A stretch of 64,000 nt of DNA from Macrotrachela quadricornifera. Its lineage: Eukaryota; Rotifera; Eurotatoria; Philodinida; Philodinidae. The notes under the pieces were generated by a model, which searched no databases, was not told the origin of the DNA, and saw nothing but the letters and a program-made list of their open reading frames with translations. The position numbers and the translations under genes are program-made. Below are positions 24,849 through 38,340 of this stretch, in pieces. The first letter of the stretch is position 1. Every line of letters starts with the position of its first letter. Location of the stretch: the NCBI GenBank assembly GCA_022393335.1, contig JAJEKB010021384.1, positions 1,118,007-1,182,006 on the forward strand. The letters run 5' to 3'.

Positions 24849-27181
24849 CTAGATCACATGGTCCTTCATTGATATCTTCATTAATTGTTCCAAATGTTCT
24901 TTTGGTAAACGATTACATAAATTAGTTAATATTCTATTCATTGTACTAAAATTGCGCTGCACTGTTGCTGTACTAATTGGTGCACATAAAAATATTTCAG
25001 CAGCTAGAGATAATTGTGGATACATATCTTTCAACATTCCATTTTTAACTAAATTAATACATTATTATCATTGTGATAAACTTGTTGATGTTTGTTGTTG
25101 TTTTTGCACGAATAAATATTTACGAAATACTTTCCATTCGCTAAATAAGTGGTCGTGAAAATCATTAGGATATTGGTTTTTGATCATATTAATCTGTTGT
25201 GCACCATATTCTGGTTCATCAGTTACTTCAGCAACATCAGATATACGAAAACACTTGACGAATTGTAAAACATTTGATTCAAATCTAACATGTAGGTTTG
25301 ATATAATTTTATCAATAAAATTAACTATTCTTTTATTAAAGTATTGTTGTACGTGTTGCACGCTTCCGACCATTTTCATTAGATGATGTCTTTATTTTAT
25401 CAACAATCTCAAATATTTGTTGATATTCAGTAATATTAATATCTTTTGATTCTTCTAATCGAAATAGTGCTCCAAGCATTGATTGTTCATGTTGACTAAA
25501 ATCTGCATTTTTTATTTGTATGGATTTCGATAAAATTGAAAGAGTTTCAAAAATTGGTTCTAAACTATGAAGTAAGAATATTGTTAATTGATTTTCTAAG
25601 ATTGCAAGTATACCAGCTACAGTTGGACTTTCTTCATCTCTTTCATTAGCTATATGTTCTAATGTTATCATTAAAGGTTCATAACAACGAAGAATAACAC
25701 TAATTGAACGAAAATATGATATCCATCGTGTATCATTAGGTCGAATTAATTTTATTTGTGGAGATTGTAATAATGCTTGAATATATTACGACGTGCTAAT
25801 CTGATAGATGACCGATTAATAAAATTAACTAAAGATTTCAATCTGGATAAACATTCTTCTACTTCAGGTATATGTTCATATACATTTAATGAACATAAGT
25901 GTAAAATATGACACGACAATGAATAAATAATATTGAATCTGTATATATCTGGCGAAATTTTGCAGATACACGATTAATTTCTTCACTAAACATCGATGCA
26001 TCATCAAAGTCAGTAAAAACGAATTTCTGTCATATCAATATGTTTAGCTTCTAATTCTTTAACAATTGTATCAAATATTGTTTGAGCATCTTTATCTTTT
26101 ATTTTTAATAAACTAATAAATGATTCTTTTGGCTCACCTAGAAGTGTGAAGATTCACATAAGAAAACTTCTCCAAAACTGGTCGTTCGAATACAAAAGCA
26201 TACCAAATATCTCGTAACAATTTTAGGTAAGAATTGTTAATATAATCGTCAGAATGGAAGGTGAAAGGTAGATTTTTTTCGTGCACTGATTTTCTAAAAT
26301 AGTTTAGATAATGATCAAAGATTGGTAACTCTTTCCAATACCTACAAAAAAATGCTGAGAAAGAATAGATTTACCTGTATCTTGATTACAATAACGTATA
26401 CAAACCGATAAATTTTGATGACGATTTATATATGTACCTTCATCAGCCATAACTGAAATAACTCTTGATTCAGGAATTTTTCTTAATATTTGTTCATCTA
26501 TTATTTCCCTAATTGCTTGTAATAATTCTGTAATTGTCGTTGTACTATCATAGCTGGTATTCTTTTGACATTTATCAAAAAATGATGATAATTTTTAGCT
26601 ATGATCAGTTTTTGCTAATAAGTCCAATAATGATGAATATAATGTTGTATATGGTAGTTCATATTTAAATAAAAAATAAGCAGCATCTAATAAATCATCA
26701 AATTTTTGACGATTTTCTTGACGTTCTAATTCACTAACATTAAGTAATTTTTCTATTATTGATCCTTCCTGCTGCCGATATGATAAATTTTGTACAGCTA
26801 TTTTGTGATAAGAAGATTCTTGGTGTTTTTTTAAACTTCTATTTGAGCCAGGCGCATTTTTCCAATTAATAAACGGTTGTGTAGCAAAAGCACCTTTAGT
26901 TCTTGTCTTCATTTCAGAATAAAACGGTATTGTTAGTTTCCAGTAATTGCGACATATGCGGTAAAATCTATCTTGATTTGGTTCATATATTAGCCATTTA
27001 TAATTATCTGAATACCATTTTTAATATGCACGTTTTTTATTATCATTTGCTGTTGTATTGACTGTGGTGGATAATGGATAATTTTCATTAATATTTGATT
27101 GAATATCACGCGATGATTCAGTATTTGAAAATGTTAGTGTAGTTGTTACATTATCATTTAAAATATTATTTAAATTATCAT
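24849..27181 (-). pseudogene. hAT transposase with TTF-type zinc finger, decayed
   Basis: Read on minus, a TTF-type finger region lies near 26912-26800 (INWKNAPGS, LKKHQESSYHK). A middle catalytic region follows in broken frames (26500-25670). The C-terminal dimerisation domain is at 25037-24849 (YPQLSLAAEIFLCAPISTAT, VQRNFSTMNRI). The coding sequence is scattered over several frames with stops in between (pieces 26912-26595, 25671-25336, 25379-25068, 25037-24849). Some breaks may be introns (a GTAAAT donor near 26375), but most look like frameshifts. It belongs to the ZMYM/KIAA1586-like branch of hAT by overall appearance, a tentative placement. Probably inactive. Confidence 0.7.
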
Positions 27182-27331
27182 TTAATTTGTTTTTTTTTCC
27201 TTAATTATTGTTCGATTCTTCAACAATCGTTTTCCTTTTAAAATATTAAGATAGATATTTTTGTGCTGATGACATTTGTTTAAGATAGATCGAAAATAAG
27301 TGAAATCGAAAGAATATCCTTGATGTGAGAT

Positions 27332-28496
27332 CAGAGATGCCGGACGGGTTGGGTTGGTGTGGGCACCCAACGGGTTGGACTGACCATTTTAAGAATCGTA
27401 ACCCGAATCCACTCACCAAAATTAAGAGGTAGATTTTACTGGGTCACCCTAGAGTTACCCAGTGAAATTAACTATATTTCTAAAAAAGCAGTAAAAGAAA
27501 AATTTGTTGATCAAAGACGTTGTTGCGATATAACAGATGTGATCCATTGTTGACTTCATACTTATTGTTTGGTGGGATGAACGAAAATCGATCATCGAAT
27601 GTGGCATACATTTAACTCGTTTAATCTCTTTTTAACGAAAAAAACTGAAAATGAACCAGGATCGCAAGATGAAAATCTTTTATACCGTATTGAAAAAAAT
27701 ACAATAATGGTTTATGAAAATTATCTGTAATTTCAAGACGTACATTTTCTATTACAGCAACGTCTGCGTCAATTTAGGGCCGCATGTGTTATATTTAATG
27801 ATCGACGAACATGCCTATCAAATGAAAATTTGGAAAGTATTATTTTAATTTGATCAATTGAAAATTAAGATAAAAGTAACATCGATATATTAGAATAGTA
27901 TTCTTTTGATGTAAGTTTTTGTTAATAATTCCTTTTCTTTACATTATCCTACTATTTTTCTATTTTAAACCAATTTCTTTTTATAACCAAGTGTGTATAA
28001 GAATTAAACATTAGATTTAATTTCTTCTTCCCTTATAGACAAGTTTCTTTTGTTTATTTCTCTTGTTGTTTGTGATGTTTTGTTTATACATAACGTCGAT
28101 AATGTCAACTTGAATTGTAGTATAACTAATCTAACTACTATTTTTTTGTGTTCTCTTATTCGTTTGTAATCTATTGTATTTTCTTTGTTAAAATTACTAT
28201 GGCAAACATTGCTTTTTTCCATAACCTACAGAATGATCATTTTCATGTAGTGTGAATAATCCTTACAAACACAACTAAAACTTTTGTCTGTATGGATATG
28301 TAATAGAACATTCAAAATCAGCATAGACCATATTACCTAAGAGTTACCCAATGGGTTGGGTTTGAGCTATTCACTCCAACCCGATGATTCATGGGCTGAA
28401 AAAACATATAGAGTTGGGTTAAACCCACCCATAGAGCTGTCGACCAGTCCATGGGTTATCCTTGGGCTGGTCAAAAGAAGATTTTCGACATCTCTG
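27332..28496. mobile_element. Non-autonomous hAT element with perfect 8-base target duplication
   Basis: Ends CAGAGATGCCGG (left) and the inverse of CGACATCTCTG (right) form short terminal inverted repeats. TGTGAGAT is repeated exactly on both sides (27324-27331 and 28497-28504). Subterminal sequence is rich in GGGTTGG/CCAACCC. No transposase domain is visible inside; the short frames there are not supported as genes. Confidence 0.85.
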
Positions 28497-28504
28497 TGTG
28501 AGAT

Positions 28505-29205
28505 ATGTTCCGCAACAGAACAAATATTGTGACCAAAAACGATTTTTCTCTTTTTTGTTCTTTTTATATCTATCGCTGTCTCATGAAAAATCGACTATTC
28601 AATGAATAGCCGAACTGATTTAGTCCAACTGAGTTATAAATGTAGTAAACATATCAGTCAGTTCTGTCTGTTCTCATTGAGAAAAGACAATTTATATATG
28701 ATTGATTTATGAATGAATATAGGCAACAGCATGGTAATTAAGACAATGGAAACAACAACAATTTTTTTATACTTTAACTTTATATTTGAGAATGGGCGAA
28801 ATTAAAAATTTAAGGTGGGCGCCGCTCGCCCAGCCTATCCACTGAATAAAATACTGAGGGTAATTACAAGAATTTATATTAAAAAGTTTAAATTTAAGTC
28901 ATTATTTCATATATCCACATAATATCAATGAAATTAATTAAATCCATCCACTTCAATGTCTCGATAACGTTGCTTATCCAATATTACATGATAATTAGGA
29001 TAGCCATTTTCTTGCTAATATATACAGTTGTTAATTGTAAAAAGCTTGTGTATTTGCTTTTGCCGTTGAAGACACCAAATGAATTATAAGGAACGTGTAA
29101 AATAAGACACAGAAAGCTTTACAGATTATGTAGGCTCAAGAATCGAAAGAATTAAAGAAAAATATTTTCGTATTGACAAAAAATTCAAAAACGTCAAATT
29201 TTAAT
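28505..29205. other. No gene seen
   Basis: AT-rich spacer. A small GC-rich hairpin, GTGGGCGCCGCTCGCCC, lies near 28816-28833; its role is unknown. Confidence 0.4.
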
Positions 29206-31662
29206 CTTGTCAAAAACTTTTTATTTATACATTCAAAAATAATAAATTTTAGTAGATCTGAAAATTTCTTCTTTTTATAAAAAAGTACAGAATGATCTTA
29301 AAACAAATATTTCCAGAGAATTCGTTTTCATTTTACACTTAGTTATTTGAGTATTTGTCTATTCTTCCACAAATACAATAAAAATTAGAGTAAACTTGAA
29401 AATTAGTCAATTTATGAAATTTTATATAAATTAATTCATAAGAAAAAGAATTAAGAAAGCTTACTAGTCAAACATTTTGACTTCATTCTTTTTTTTCACA
29501 TTATATCAGTTCGAAGAAATTTTCAAAACGATAGATTAAATCATTACTAGAGTGAAAATAATGAATAAGAAATATACGTCTTACTTATCGATATGGTTAT
29601 AATTTGATCATAGCGAATGATAAAAATATTTTCAGATTTAGTCACGTACTTCCTGATATATTTTATTGAATAAGAAACGTACTGCAAGAAAGAAATTTCA
29701 AGTATATTGTGATAACATTAAGATTCAATTAAGATCATTAAGCAATCTACTTGTAATCAAAAGTTCGAGATCATTTGAAATACTACATCCATTAATGCAA
29801 GAAAATAGTAATAAATTAGATTTATTTACTATCTGTATCGTATTTTAAAGTTCATCAAGGATTTATTATTATCAATGAATTAAAAAGAAAATTTAGTTGA
29901 GTTTTTAAGTAAAGAAAAAACGTGTCATAGGACTCAATTTATGAATAATCGATCGATATCGTTTCATTTATAGCATTTAATGAAGGAAAATGTTGACAGA
30001 GTCAATAATCAGTTTTATTTTGCTGAAGTGTTGTTTCAGAATGAACTTTTATATAGGACATGGGCGCGATTATTATGTTGTAGAAAATGCTCTGTTTGCT
30101 TTGTTACTCGTTTATTTCCATTATTTTCTTTTTGAATTATTGACTTTGTAAAACGACTAGAACTTGGACACACAAAAAAATGATGAGAGAAAAATGAGAA
30201 TTAAAATGTTAGTATTAGTTTATTTTTCGGCACTGGATTGAAAAGCAACAGAGAAAAACACTTTTTCTGAAGTTTATCAGTTCTTATATCATACTTTGAC
30301 TATCCTATAACATTACAAGCAAAACTAACATTCTATTCGAAATAATTCAATCTTTAGTTCCAACATTATAATAAAAAACGATTTATTTGAATTCTGAACA
30401 ATACATCAAGTAAGGTTAAATAACAATCAACAATAATGTGCCATACATTTGACATATTCAAGTTGTTAGGACTCTCCAATGAGTCTATCATACTTTAACA
30501 AGAATTTTGATAAAAAAACATTTTCTTTTATCTTTATCTTAGACAGAAGATTATATATAATATATTATCTACTCTACCCTCGCTACTGTTTAACTTTTTA
30601 TTTGTGTTGTGAGTCCTACCGTAAGGACTTTCCTCCTTGAAAACTGATTTGTCTGACTCGATCTTTAGAGCATGATGATGTACATTTTCCAAAAAACAAG
30701 ATTACAGATCGCTTTCAGAGGTGCATTGATTCATAATTCAAAAATCTTTGAATCAATCCTTTCGGTCTAGTATATGAAAACATGCTCATATTTTGACACA
30801 GACGTTTTGTTTAGGTGAAAGATAAAGAGCTTTTATTCTCAAATATCTTTATTTTTTCTTCGTTTCCTTCGTTATTATTTAAAAATATGTAAAATAGTAG
30901 TAGCTTTTTCACATAATATGAAATCGCATTATTGGTTAGAAAAAAAACTATAAAAGGTATGCTGCATAACGAAATGTGTGAAGATTTTATTCTCTATTCA
31001 TAAAAATCGTAAGGAGATACAAGATGACAGATTCAACAAGATGAAAAATATTGCGTTTAACATCATCTCTATCGTGGAGTCTATATGGATTCATCGATTA
31101 ATTTTTATATTTAAGAAGTTCGTATGAACTTTGGTTAGGACATTAACCATCAATGCTAGACTAGAGATTTGGCATTCTAAGAAATACTTGAACGAAGTTC
31201 TGAATAGATCCTGAAGACTGATTCATAAAAAACTCTCTATAGAATATAGAGAAAACTAAGGAAATCCTGAAATTGTAAATGGCTCAAATTGAAGCAAGCT
31301 CATGATCAAAATACTACTGTGATAGAGTATCCATGTATGTATGATAAGATCGTCTGCTAAAATAGCTTGTTTTTCCTAAAAGAATTATAATATAGAATTT
31401 TTGAATAGATTTTGCTTGAGAGTCTGTTATAGTTCAGACAATATTCGCTTTTTCGGTTCATTTGAAGATCCTAAACAATTCTAGAAAGTATCTTGTAAAC
31501 AAGCATAAACAGGATTTTAAAGAAGATTTAAATCACAATCTTGATCATACTCTGGCATTTCAGAATACTAAAATTATCCTTTTAGAATTTTTTCAGAGGT
31601 AATGATGAATGATACTGGAATAACATGTTAATAGTAACAGTAATACAGTTATATCTAAGTAG

Positions 31663-33095
31663 CAGGGCTCGAAACGGGCCTCATTTTTATGGTCCGACCC
31701 GGCCGAAAGCGGCTCGGAAATTCTGCAGGCCCACCCAACTCAACTCAAATTTCGCTCAAACCGGCTTGACCCAATCCGACAAATTTTTCTGGCCCGCCCG
31801 ATTTGGCCCGGGTCCGACAGAATTATTTGTCACGAATTTTTCCTCGCAACAAAATGCGTTGTTTGTTGTGTTTATTACAAATGTAGTTACGAGGAAATAC
31901 TCGATATTATTTTGAGTATGACTAACGAAGATTATTAAACTCATAATAAAATTTGTATGTAAGAAGATTAATTACTTTTTGAGCGGGAGACAAACATATT
32001 GTAAGGCTTCAAAACTCCACAACACTCATTTTACGTAATGGGATATTCTTCAGTGTTATTTTTTTAATTGAGTTACCCCTAGTGGAAATTTAACCGCTTT
32101 TTTGACTGAATATATATTTCTTTTTCCAGTTTTCAGATGAAAGCTATTCGGTTGTTAAGCGTAATTTGTGAACAGAGAAAAATCTTCCATATCTAAAATA
32201 TAAAAGTTAACATACGAACATTATATATAGTTATTTATTTGACACAGTAATTTTTCTGCTCCGCTCTAACTCATTACATAATCATAGTCAACAAAAATTT
32301 TAGCATAAAAAATTGGAACAAGTTCATAAGAAACATTCTTACTTTCAGAAAATATTCTAGTGTCTATCCTCAATCAAAGTAGGACGCTTAAATAAAATAT
32401 AATTTAAAGGTCACATTTTCAGATGATGGCTTATTTTCGAGGTACTGCTCCTGTGGTCACTCTTTACTTAACGAATATCAACTTCTTAAGATGCAGCTTT
32501 GCATGTAGCCGAGAGATGCAACTACTTTGAGAAGTAGCTTGGATTTACTGTACTAGTAGTTCGTCCTACACACTTCGAAAACAAAAGCATCCTCATGAGT
32601 TCTTTATCAACAGCCAGAATTCCCTGAAACTTTGATAGTAGAACAACTATTAGTTATGATGCACGTCAAATTTATTGACTAAGAATAAGATTTTAATAAA
32701 GGAAATGCACTGACTGACACTTCGAATTAGTATAATAGATTTTAATTAATGAAAACAATCATTTTTATCAATAAACTTTCAAATATATCGAAATACGTGA
32801 TCATTTTATCATTCAAAATGAAACTTACTTATTTTTTTTGAGTCGTAGGGCTGAATTTTCAATATAGTTTCTATTATAGAATATTTTTGACGGTTTTTGT
32901 AAATGAAATGCGCACATAGTTGAGAAAAACTTAAAAAACAATATCAAGTGTCGGGCTGGTCTGGCCTGGAAAAACGATTAGCCCATCCGGACCCGGTCCG
33001 AGAAACATGATGGCCCGCTCGGTCTAATAAAATGTTGCGTTGGACCAGGCTGGACCGGGCCTGGGCACTGGGCCGGTCAGCCCATTTCGACCCTG
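31663..33095. mobile_element. Non-autonomous hAT element inserted in copy B
   Basis: Ends are CAGGGCTCGAAACGGGCC (left) and the inverse CAGGGTCGAAATGGGC (right), with GC-rich GGCCCG subterminal sequence. Flanks CTAAGTAG (31655-31662) and GTAAGTAG (33096-33103) match in 7 of 8 bases. Copy A has the uninterrupted site near 12548-12560 (ATAAAAGTAAACATGATCG), so insertion post-dates the duplication or was lost cleanly from A. No transposase; frames overlapping the GC-rich ends are artefacts. Confidence 0.88.
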
Positions 33096-33232
33096 GTAAG
33101 TAGACATGATCGTACCTCGTAAAAAAAACTTCAACTGATAGAACTTTAAGAAACAACTGTATTGTAAATTAAACATGTAAACATAGTTAGCTTTTATATT
33201 AAATTAATCATTTTCATAAAACAGATCAATTA

Positions 33233-36200
33233 ATGGCAAATCCTCGAACCGTAGATGCATTTACAATTCAACCAAATAAGGTTGAGCCTGAGCAAAATAA
33301 AAGAAACCAGCAAAGTCGCCGTTCAATCATTCGTGAATTTAGCCTTAACACAACAGCTCATGGACTTCCGGGTATTGCTCGTAGTCAAAGTACTCACAAT
33401 TGTATCTTTTGGTCAATTTCTACTCTAATATTTACTGGTATTATGCTCTATTTTGTGATTGAATCCATTCGAGCATATTTTGATTATTCTACTCAAACGA
33501 ATGTCGCTATTGTTGGTGAATGGCTACAATATTTTCCAGCATTTACTATTTGTAATAAGTCACCACTTCGATTCGATAAATTCATTGGACCATTTTTAAA
33601 CTATACAAATTCACGTAATCTGACAAATACCACTGATAATAGTTCGATTACATTCTATCAATCTTTATTTATTGGAGACTTTCTTCGATTCACACTTAAT
33701 AGCAACCAACCTGTGAAAGAATTCATGTATCCATTAAGTTCAATGTTGATGCAATGTAAATATAATGGATTTAATTGTACAGTGAGCGATTTTCTTTCGT
33801 TTATATCTCCTAACCATGGCCTCTGTTACACGTTTAATGCAAATGTCAAAAATAGAACTCTACGAACCTTAAACGACAATGGAGGTACTGGAAAACTTGA
33901 ACTTCGTCTCTATACACATATCCATCAATATGTGCGTTATTTCACAGACAGTAAGTAAAACATTGTTAACAACATGAATTTTTCTCTTCATGTAAATAGG
34001 TGTTGGGATGGTTGGAATGATTCATGATAATATTCAAATGCCATTTATCGACATAGCTGGACTTGATTTTACACCAGGGCGAAAACATAAATTATCTTTT
34101 ACAAAAAGGTCTTATTCGATTTTACCATCACCATACTCAAGTTGCACTGATCAAGTTAGTTTCGCCATGCAAGCATTGTTCAATAGTTCTGGTAGTGCTG
34201 ATTATGGTTATTCACAAGTCACATGTACTACGCTTTGTATCCAAACATACACGTAAGTATCAAAATTAAAACAGACATCGAAAATAGGGAAATCAAAACT
34301 TGGACACTAAAAGATATGCATTTACAACTTGGACACTAAAAGATATGCATTTACAACTTGTACACGAAATAGAAATTCCTATCTACAAATAAGAAATTAT
34401 ATAATCTGATCCATGCTAAACTGTAATGACTCGACATCACCTGTTTGATTACTTGATAAAAGTAAAATGAGCTCATTTTTAAAACAAATGTGTTCCATAT
34501 ATGAGAGATAGTCATTTACATACGAAACAGTTCACTGTCATAAACACAAACAAGTAGTTGTTTGTTCTATACGAACGATGGCTCTGTCAAATTCCATGAT
34601 CGGCCCGAACAACACTAAGCTTTATTTTTACAATAGTGGAGAAATAGAGAATTGGAGATGAAAGACTATGGGAATATTAACAAGTCATTGAGAATCGATT
34701 TTACTACTACTATCAGGCCGAAGAATAGGGTTGTCCACGCCAACAAGAGGTTTTCATAGATATGCTAAAATACCTTGTGAACAACACTATGTCGTCTGAG
34801 TAAAATGGCGGAGAGATAAAGAATTGAGGAGGAGGAAAAGAATAACCGTTTACTGAATGATTGATTTTTTGACTATGGCATGGATAAAGAACTGAATTGT
34901 ATAATCTTTAAAGAGATTTTTATAGATACGCTAAAATGCGCGTCAAAGAACAACATATTTTATGATTCTAATAGTGAAGAATAGGATTCTTAGAAGTATA
35001 TCTGGAATAAATGAAATTCTTCATCGGCAAGCTTCGAGATTTTGCTATCTTGACTCGCATTCCTTATTCTCAAAAAAGTTTTGGAGAAATTGCATTAAAT
35101 TTGGTTATGTTTTTCTAGATGACCGGTTTCTATTAGAGGTTACAATTATACCGTTACCGTTATCAGTTATTCGGTAACGTAACTAGTTGGTAATGGTAAC
35201 TTCCCTCCCCTAATTGAAAAAAATTAAATTAGAAAAAGACTCGAATAGTCATACCAAGATCTTTCAAGTCAATGCTGGCGAACCAGTTAATAAAAAAAAG
35301 AAGTAATTATACTCTGATCCACGATTATTTGATTTTGTTTTAAATCCGCATCAAAACATTATTGATCAAATTAATAATGTAGCATATGATAGTGTTCTAG
35401 AATTTTTTCTTGCTTTGTTCGCATACTTAATTGTTGTATTTATGATCTTGAAAACAATATAGAAATTTTATTTGGTCCGTTTCCTCTGTATGTTTACTAT
35501 CTTTGGAAGTATCGCTAACAGTTAGTGTGAATTTTTATCTCATGCGGAAATTGTTAGTGCGCAAGCTTCGTTGACTCCGAAAATAATTTTATCAACACAT
35601 ATTGTATAAAATCATTTATCGAACTGACAATGAGAAAGTTTGTATTATTAATTAAAAGGATTGTCAATGTTTGGATCAAATGATCGATTTCATAGAGAAA
35701 TTAACGAATATAAAGTATAAGTTACTAATGACGTCTTTAAAGAGAGATAATATATTTCTAAATAATGTATGATTTTGCGTGTGATAATATTAGTGTTAGT
35801 ATATATAAAATTGATGAAGTTTAATAGTTTTAAACACTAGAAGAAACACATACTCTTGGAAACTGTTAGAGAGTTTTTGAATTCCTGGAAAAAAATGAAA
35901 GCATTTCCTACCTCATGAAAAGCATTCAAGCACTATAGACAATGAGAATTAACTAAACAAATTTGGTGATCTCAAGAAACATCATACAAACTATATTGAA
36001 GGACGCATAGATGACTTGTCTAAAAAGATACGATCATAAGAATCAAAATATAAAGAAAATTGAGACATTGTTTTAGAGTACTATCTGACAATCCGATAAT
36101 TATTAAACTCATACTGAGTTGATATTGAATCTTATTAAAAACATTTCCTTTTCTCGGATAGAAACCCTTATGAATTTATGTTGAGCTTGAACCAGAGTTA

Positions 36201-38340
36201 GAACTGGGCCGGACCGGACGAGAAATCAAATCCGGCCGAACGAAACTGGATTTTTGCCAGTTCATCATTGCAAAACTGTTGCACATATTTGATGATTTTT
36301 TTACTGAAAAACGAGTTTTTTTCTACATTTTTAACTGGAAAAATGAATAGAATGACACTGTAAATGAGAAATAGATAGAAAGAAGCAAGAAAGCTCCTCC
36401 TCTCTTAGGAAACGATTGTGGTTGCTAGAGCAGTGGTCGATGGGTACAATAATTGTAGTAATTAGGAAAAAATGAAAAGTTTAAGACATTAAAGCGATAA
36501 ATCCTAATCGACTATTCTGACTACAGATCTATAAGATAGTGATCAAAAACCATCAAAATCAACAGGTTTCATTATGTCTAGATGTATTTTGCAATTGGAT
36601 TCTAGTTGAAGTCATAGGAGTTTTTCGACACAACTGCCGGTTTTTCTCGAAACAGAAAGAGACTGACTCAAAATCTTCAATCAGATATGTTTGGCAAGAA
36701 CACTGGATCATGATAAAAGCTTCATAAGGAGATTTATGGTCTAGAGGGATAGGCTCTATTCCGCTGACTACTTCTCTCTTGTGGCCATTATATCTACCAC
36801 AAAATCAAGCAATTTTCCTATTTTGATCTGTTTGAATGGTTCTTAGTGGAAATAGATAAATGTGCTGTTTGCAATAGTTGTCATTCAGTGTGATTTTTTT
36901 GTCTCTAAGTAACGATTAGCAGCTGAATTCAATATGATCGGCCCATTTCTATTCATCTTCAGCTTCAAAAGTCGATATCTTGGAGTCTGTTACAAGAAAA
37001 CTGGTTTTTTTACATATATTTAGGCGGTCTACTTCGAACACCCGAATGTCAATATCGAAAATTTTACTTCATTTCCTATTTTTCGTAATCAGGCTTCCTT
37101 TGAGTTCCATGTTTTTGCCGGATTTTTCTGCTGGCCCGACCAGACCGATTGCAAAAAATTCGTCCGGTTTCAACTCTGGGATAGAGTAACGACTTTTCCT
37201 TTTTTTTTATAAAACGTGACCAAAGATTTTCGATGTTGAGGATTTTGAAATACAAGACCAATTCTCGGAATTTATGAGCTGGTGAAACTTACAAAGGGAA
37301 GGAGATGCTTTCAGAAAACTTTTACTCCACTATTGTGAGGGTAAAATATAGTATTGATCGAATCATATGAAAGAGAATTCCTCGTAGTAAATCAACCAGA
37401 ATAACACTATATTTTGATTTTACAATAGTGGATTGAAAGTTTACCGAAAGAATTCCCTTTCCTTAATAAGACTCATCAACCCATAAATTCCAAGAATTGA
37501 TCCTGCAATTCAGATTCGTCAACCTTGTAAATCTATAGTTAAGTTTTAAAAAAAATCGTTATTCTCTCCAAAGAATCTTATTTTAATTAAAAAAATTGGA
37601 TTATAATAATATGACTCTCACTCCTAGTTGTAACCCCATTTTCTATCTAATTATTCTAAATTCTATGAGCATTACAACACTTTTTAATATAATTTGGTAC
37701 CGGATGCCTGTATTTATCTCATTGGTCAGTTTAATTTTGAAAAAGATCTTTCTTCTTAAATAGATATTATCGATGCGGCTGTGTGAGCGCCCTTCAATGG
37801 TCATTTCGGTCGATTGTTCTACCTGGTACAAGCACGATTATTATTGCGCCAATTTGCCGCATGAATAATACCTGCTATGTGCCAGCTGCCAACGAATTCA
37901 TGACCTCACCTAATATATCTGCTTATTTTTGTCCAAATTGTCAACAAGAATGTTCGACTAATGATTTTTCAGTGAAAACGTCATCAGCTTCTGCACCACC
38001 GGATTGGCTTATGGATCAAATAAAAGTATTCGTCGAAAGTTCATTGATTCCCTTGCCCAGCAATTGGTCGACATCGTGGAAGACTCAGATACAAAATAGT
38101 TATGTGGCAATCGATGTTGTACGAGAATCAATGCTAACCGAAAAATATACACAACAAGCAACAATGAGTGAAGTTGATCTTCTGTCAAATGTTGGTGGTC
38201 ACACGGGTCTTTGGATTGGTATTAGTTTTCTTTCATTGATGGAAGTTGCCGAAATGCTTTATCGACTTATACGTTATCAATATCATTTCTTTTCTGATGC
38301 TTACAAAAAAGAGATACCAATCGAAACGATTCATCAGTAA
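33233..38340 (+). CDS. DEG/ENaC-type sodium channel subunit, copy B
   Basis: Exons 33233-33950, 34000-34252 and 37764-38340 join in phase to 515 residues, the same architecture and splice sites as copy A. TAHGLPG, TM1, FPAFTICN, CTTLCIQTYT, C-x-C (RCGC here, RCNC in A) and TM2 with GLWIGISFLS are all present, so it looks functional. Role by family: plasma-membrane cation channel subunit. By hand count about 50 of 515 residues differ from copy A, clustered around 130-175, at the exon 1 end and at the start of exon 3. In exon 1 replacement changes clearly outnumber silent ones. Intron 2 is 3.5 kb, enlarged by transposons. Copies A and B could form one heteromeric channel or respond to different ligands; this is inference. 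Confidence 0.9.
34297..34354. repeat. 29-base perfect tandem duplication in intron 2 of copy B
   Basis: The unit AACTTGGACACTAAAAGATA plus nine more bases occurs twice in a row (34297-34325 and 34326-34354). Copy A has one unit at about 13751-13779, with one difference. A recent replication-slippage event. Confidence 0.85.
34607..34975. repeat. ~170-base tandem repeat, two units plus a partial (copy B)
   Basis: Units start near 34607, 34779 and 34948 (spacings 172 and 169) and match the copy A array at 14363-14890, which has one more full unit. Confidence 0.75.
36193..37178. mobile_element. hAT-like non-autonomous element in intron 2 of copy B
   Basis: The left end CAGAGTTAGAACTGGGCC and the inverse of the right end CAGAGTTGAAACCGGAC form inverted repeats with GGCCGGACCGG-type subterminal sequence. 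The ends resemble hAT families, but the 8-base flanks (GCTTGAAC and GGATAGAG) do not match, so the boundaries or class are uncertain. Absent from copy A. Confidence 0.6.

Noticed and set aside
31625..31944. GC-rich overlapping frames on both strands
   Set aside because: They span the hAT terminal repeat and its GGCCCG subterminal sequence.
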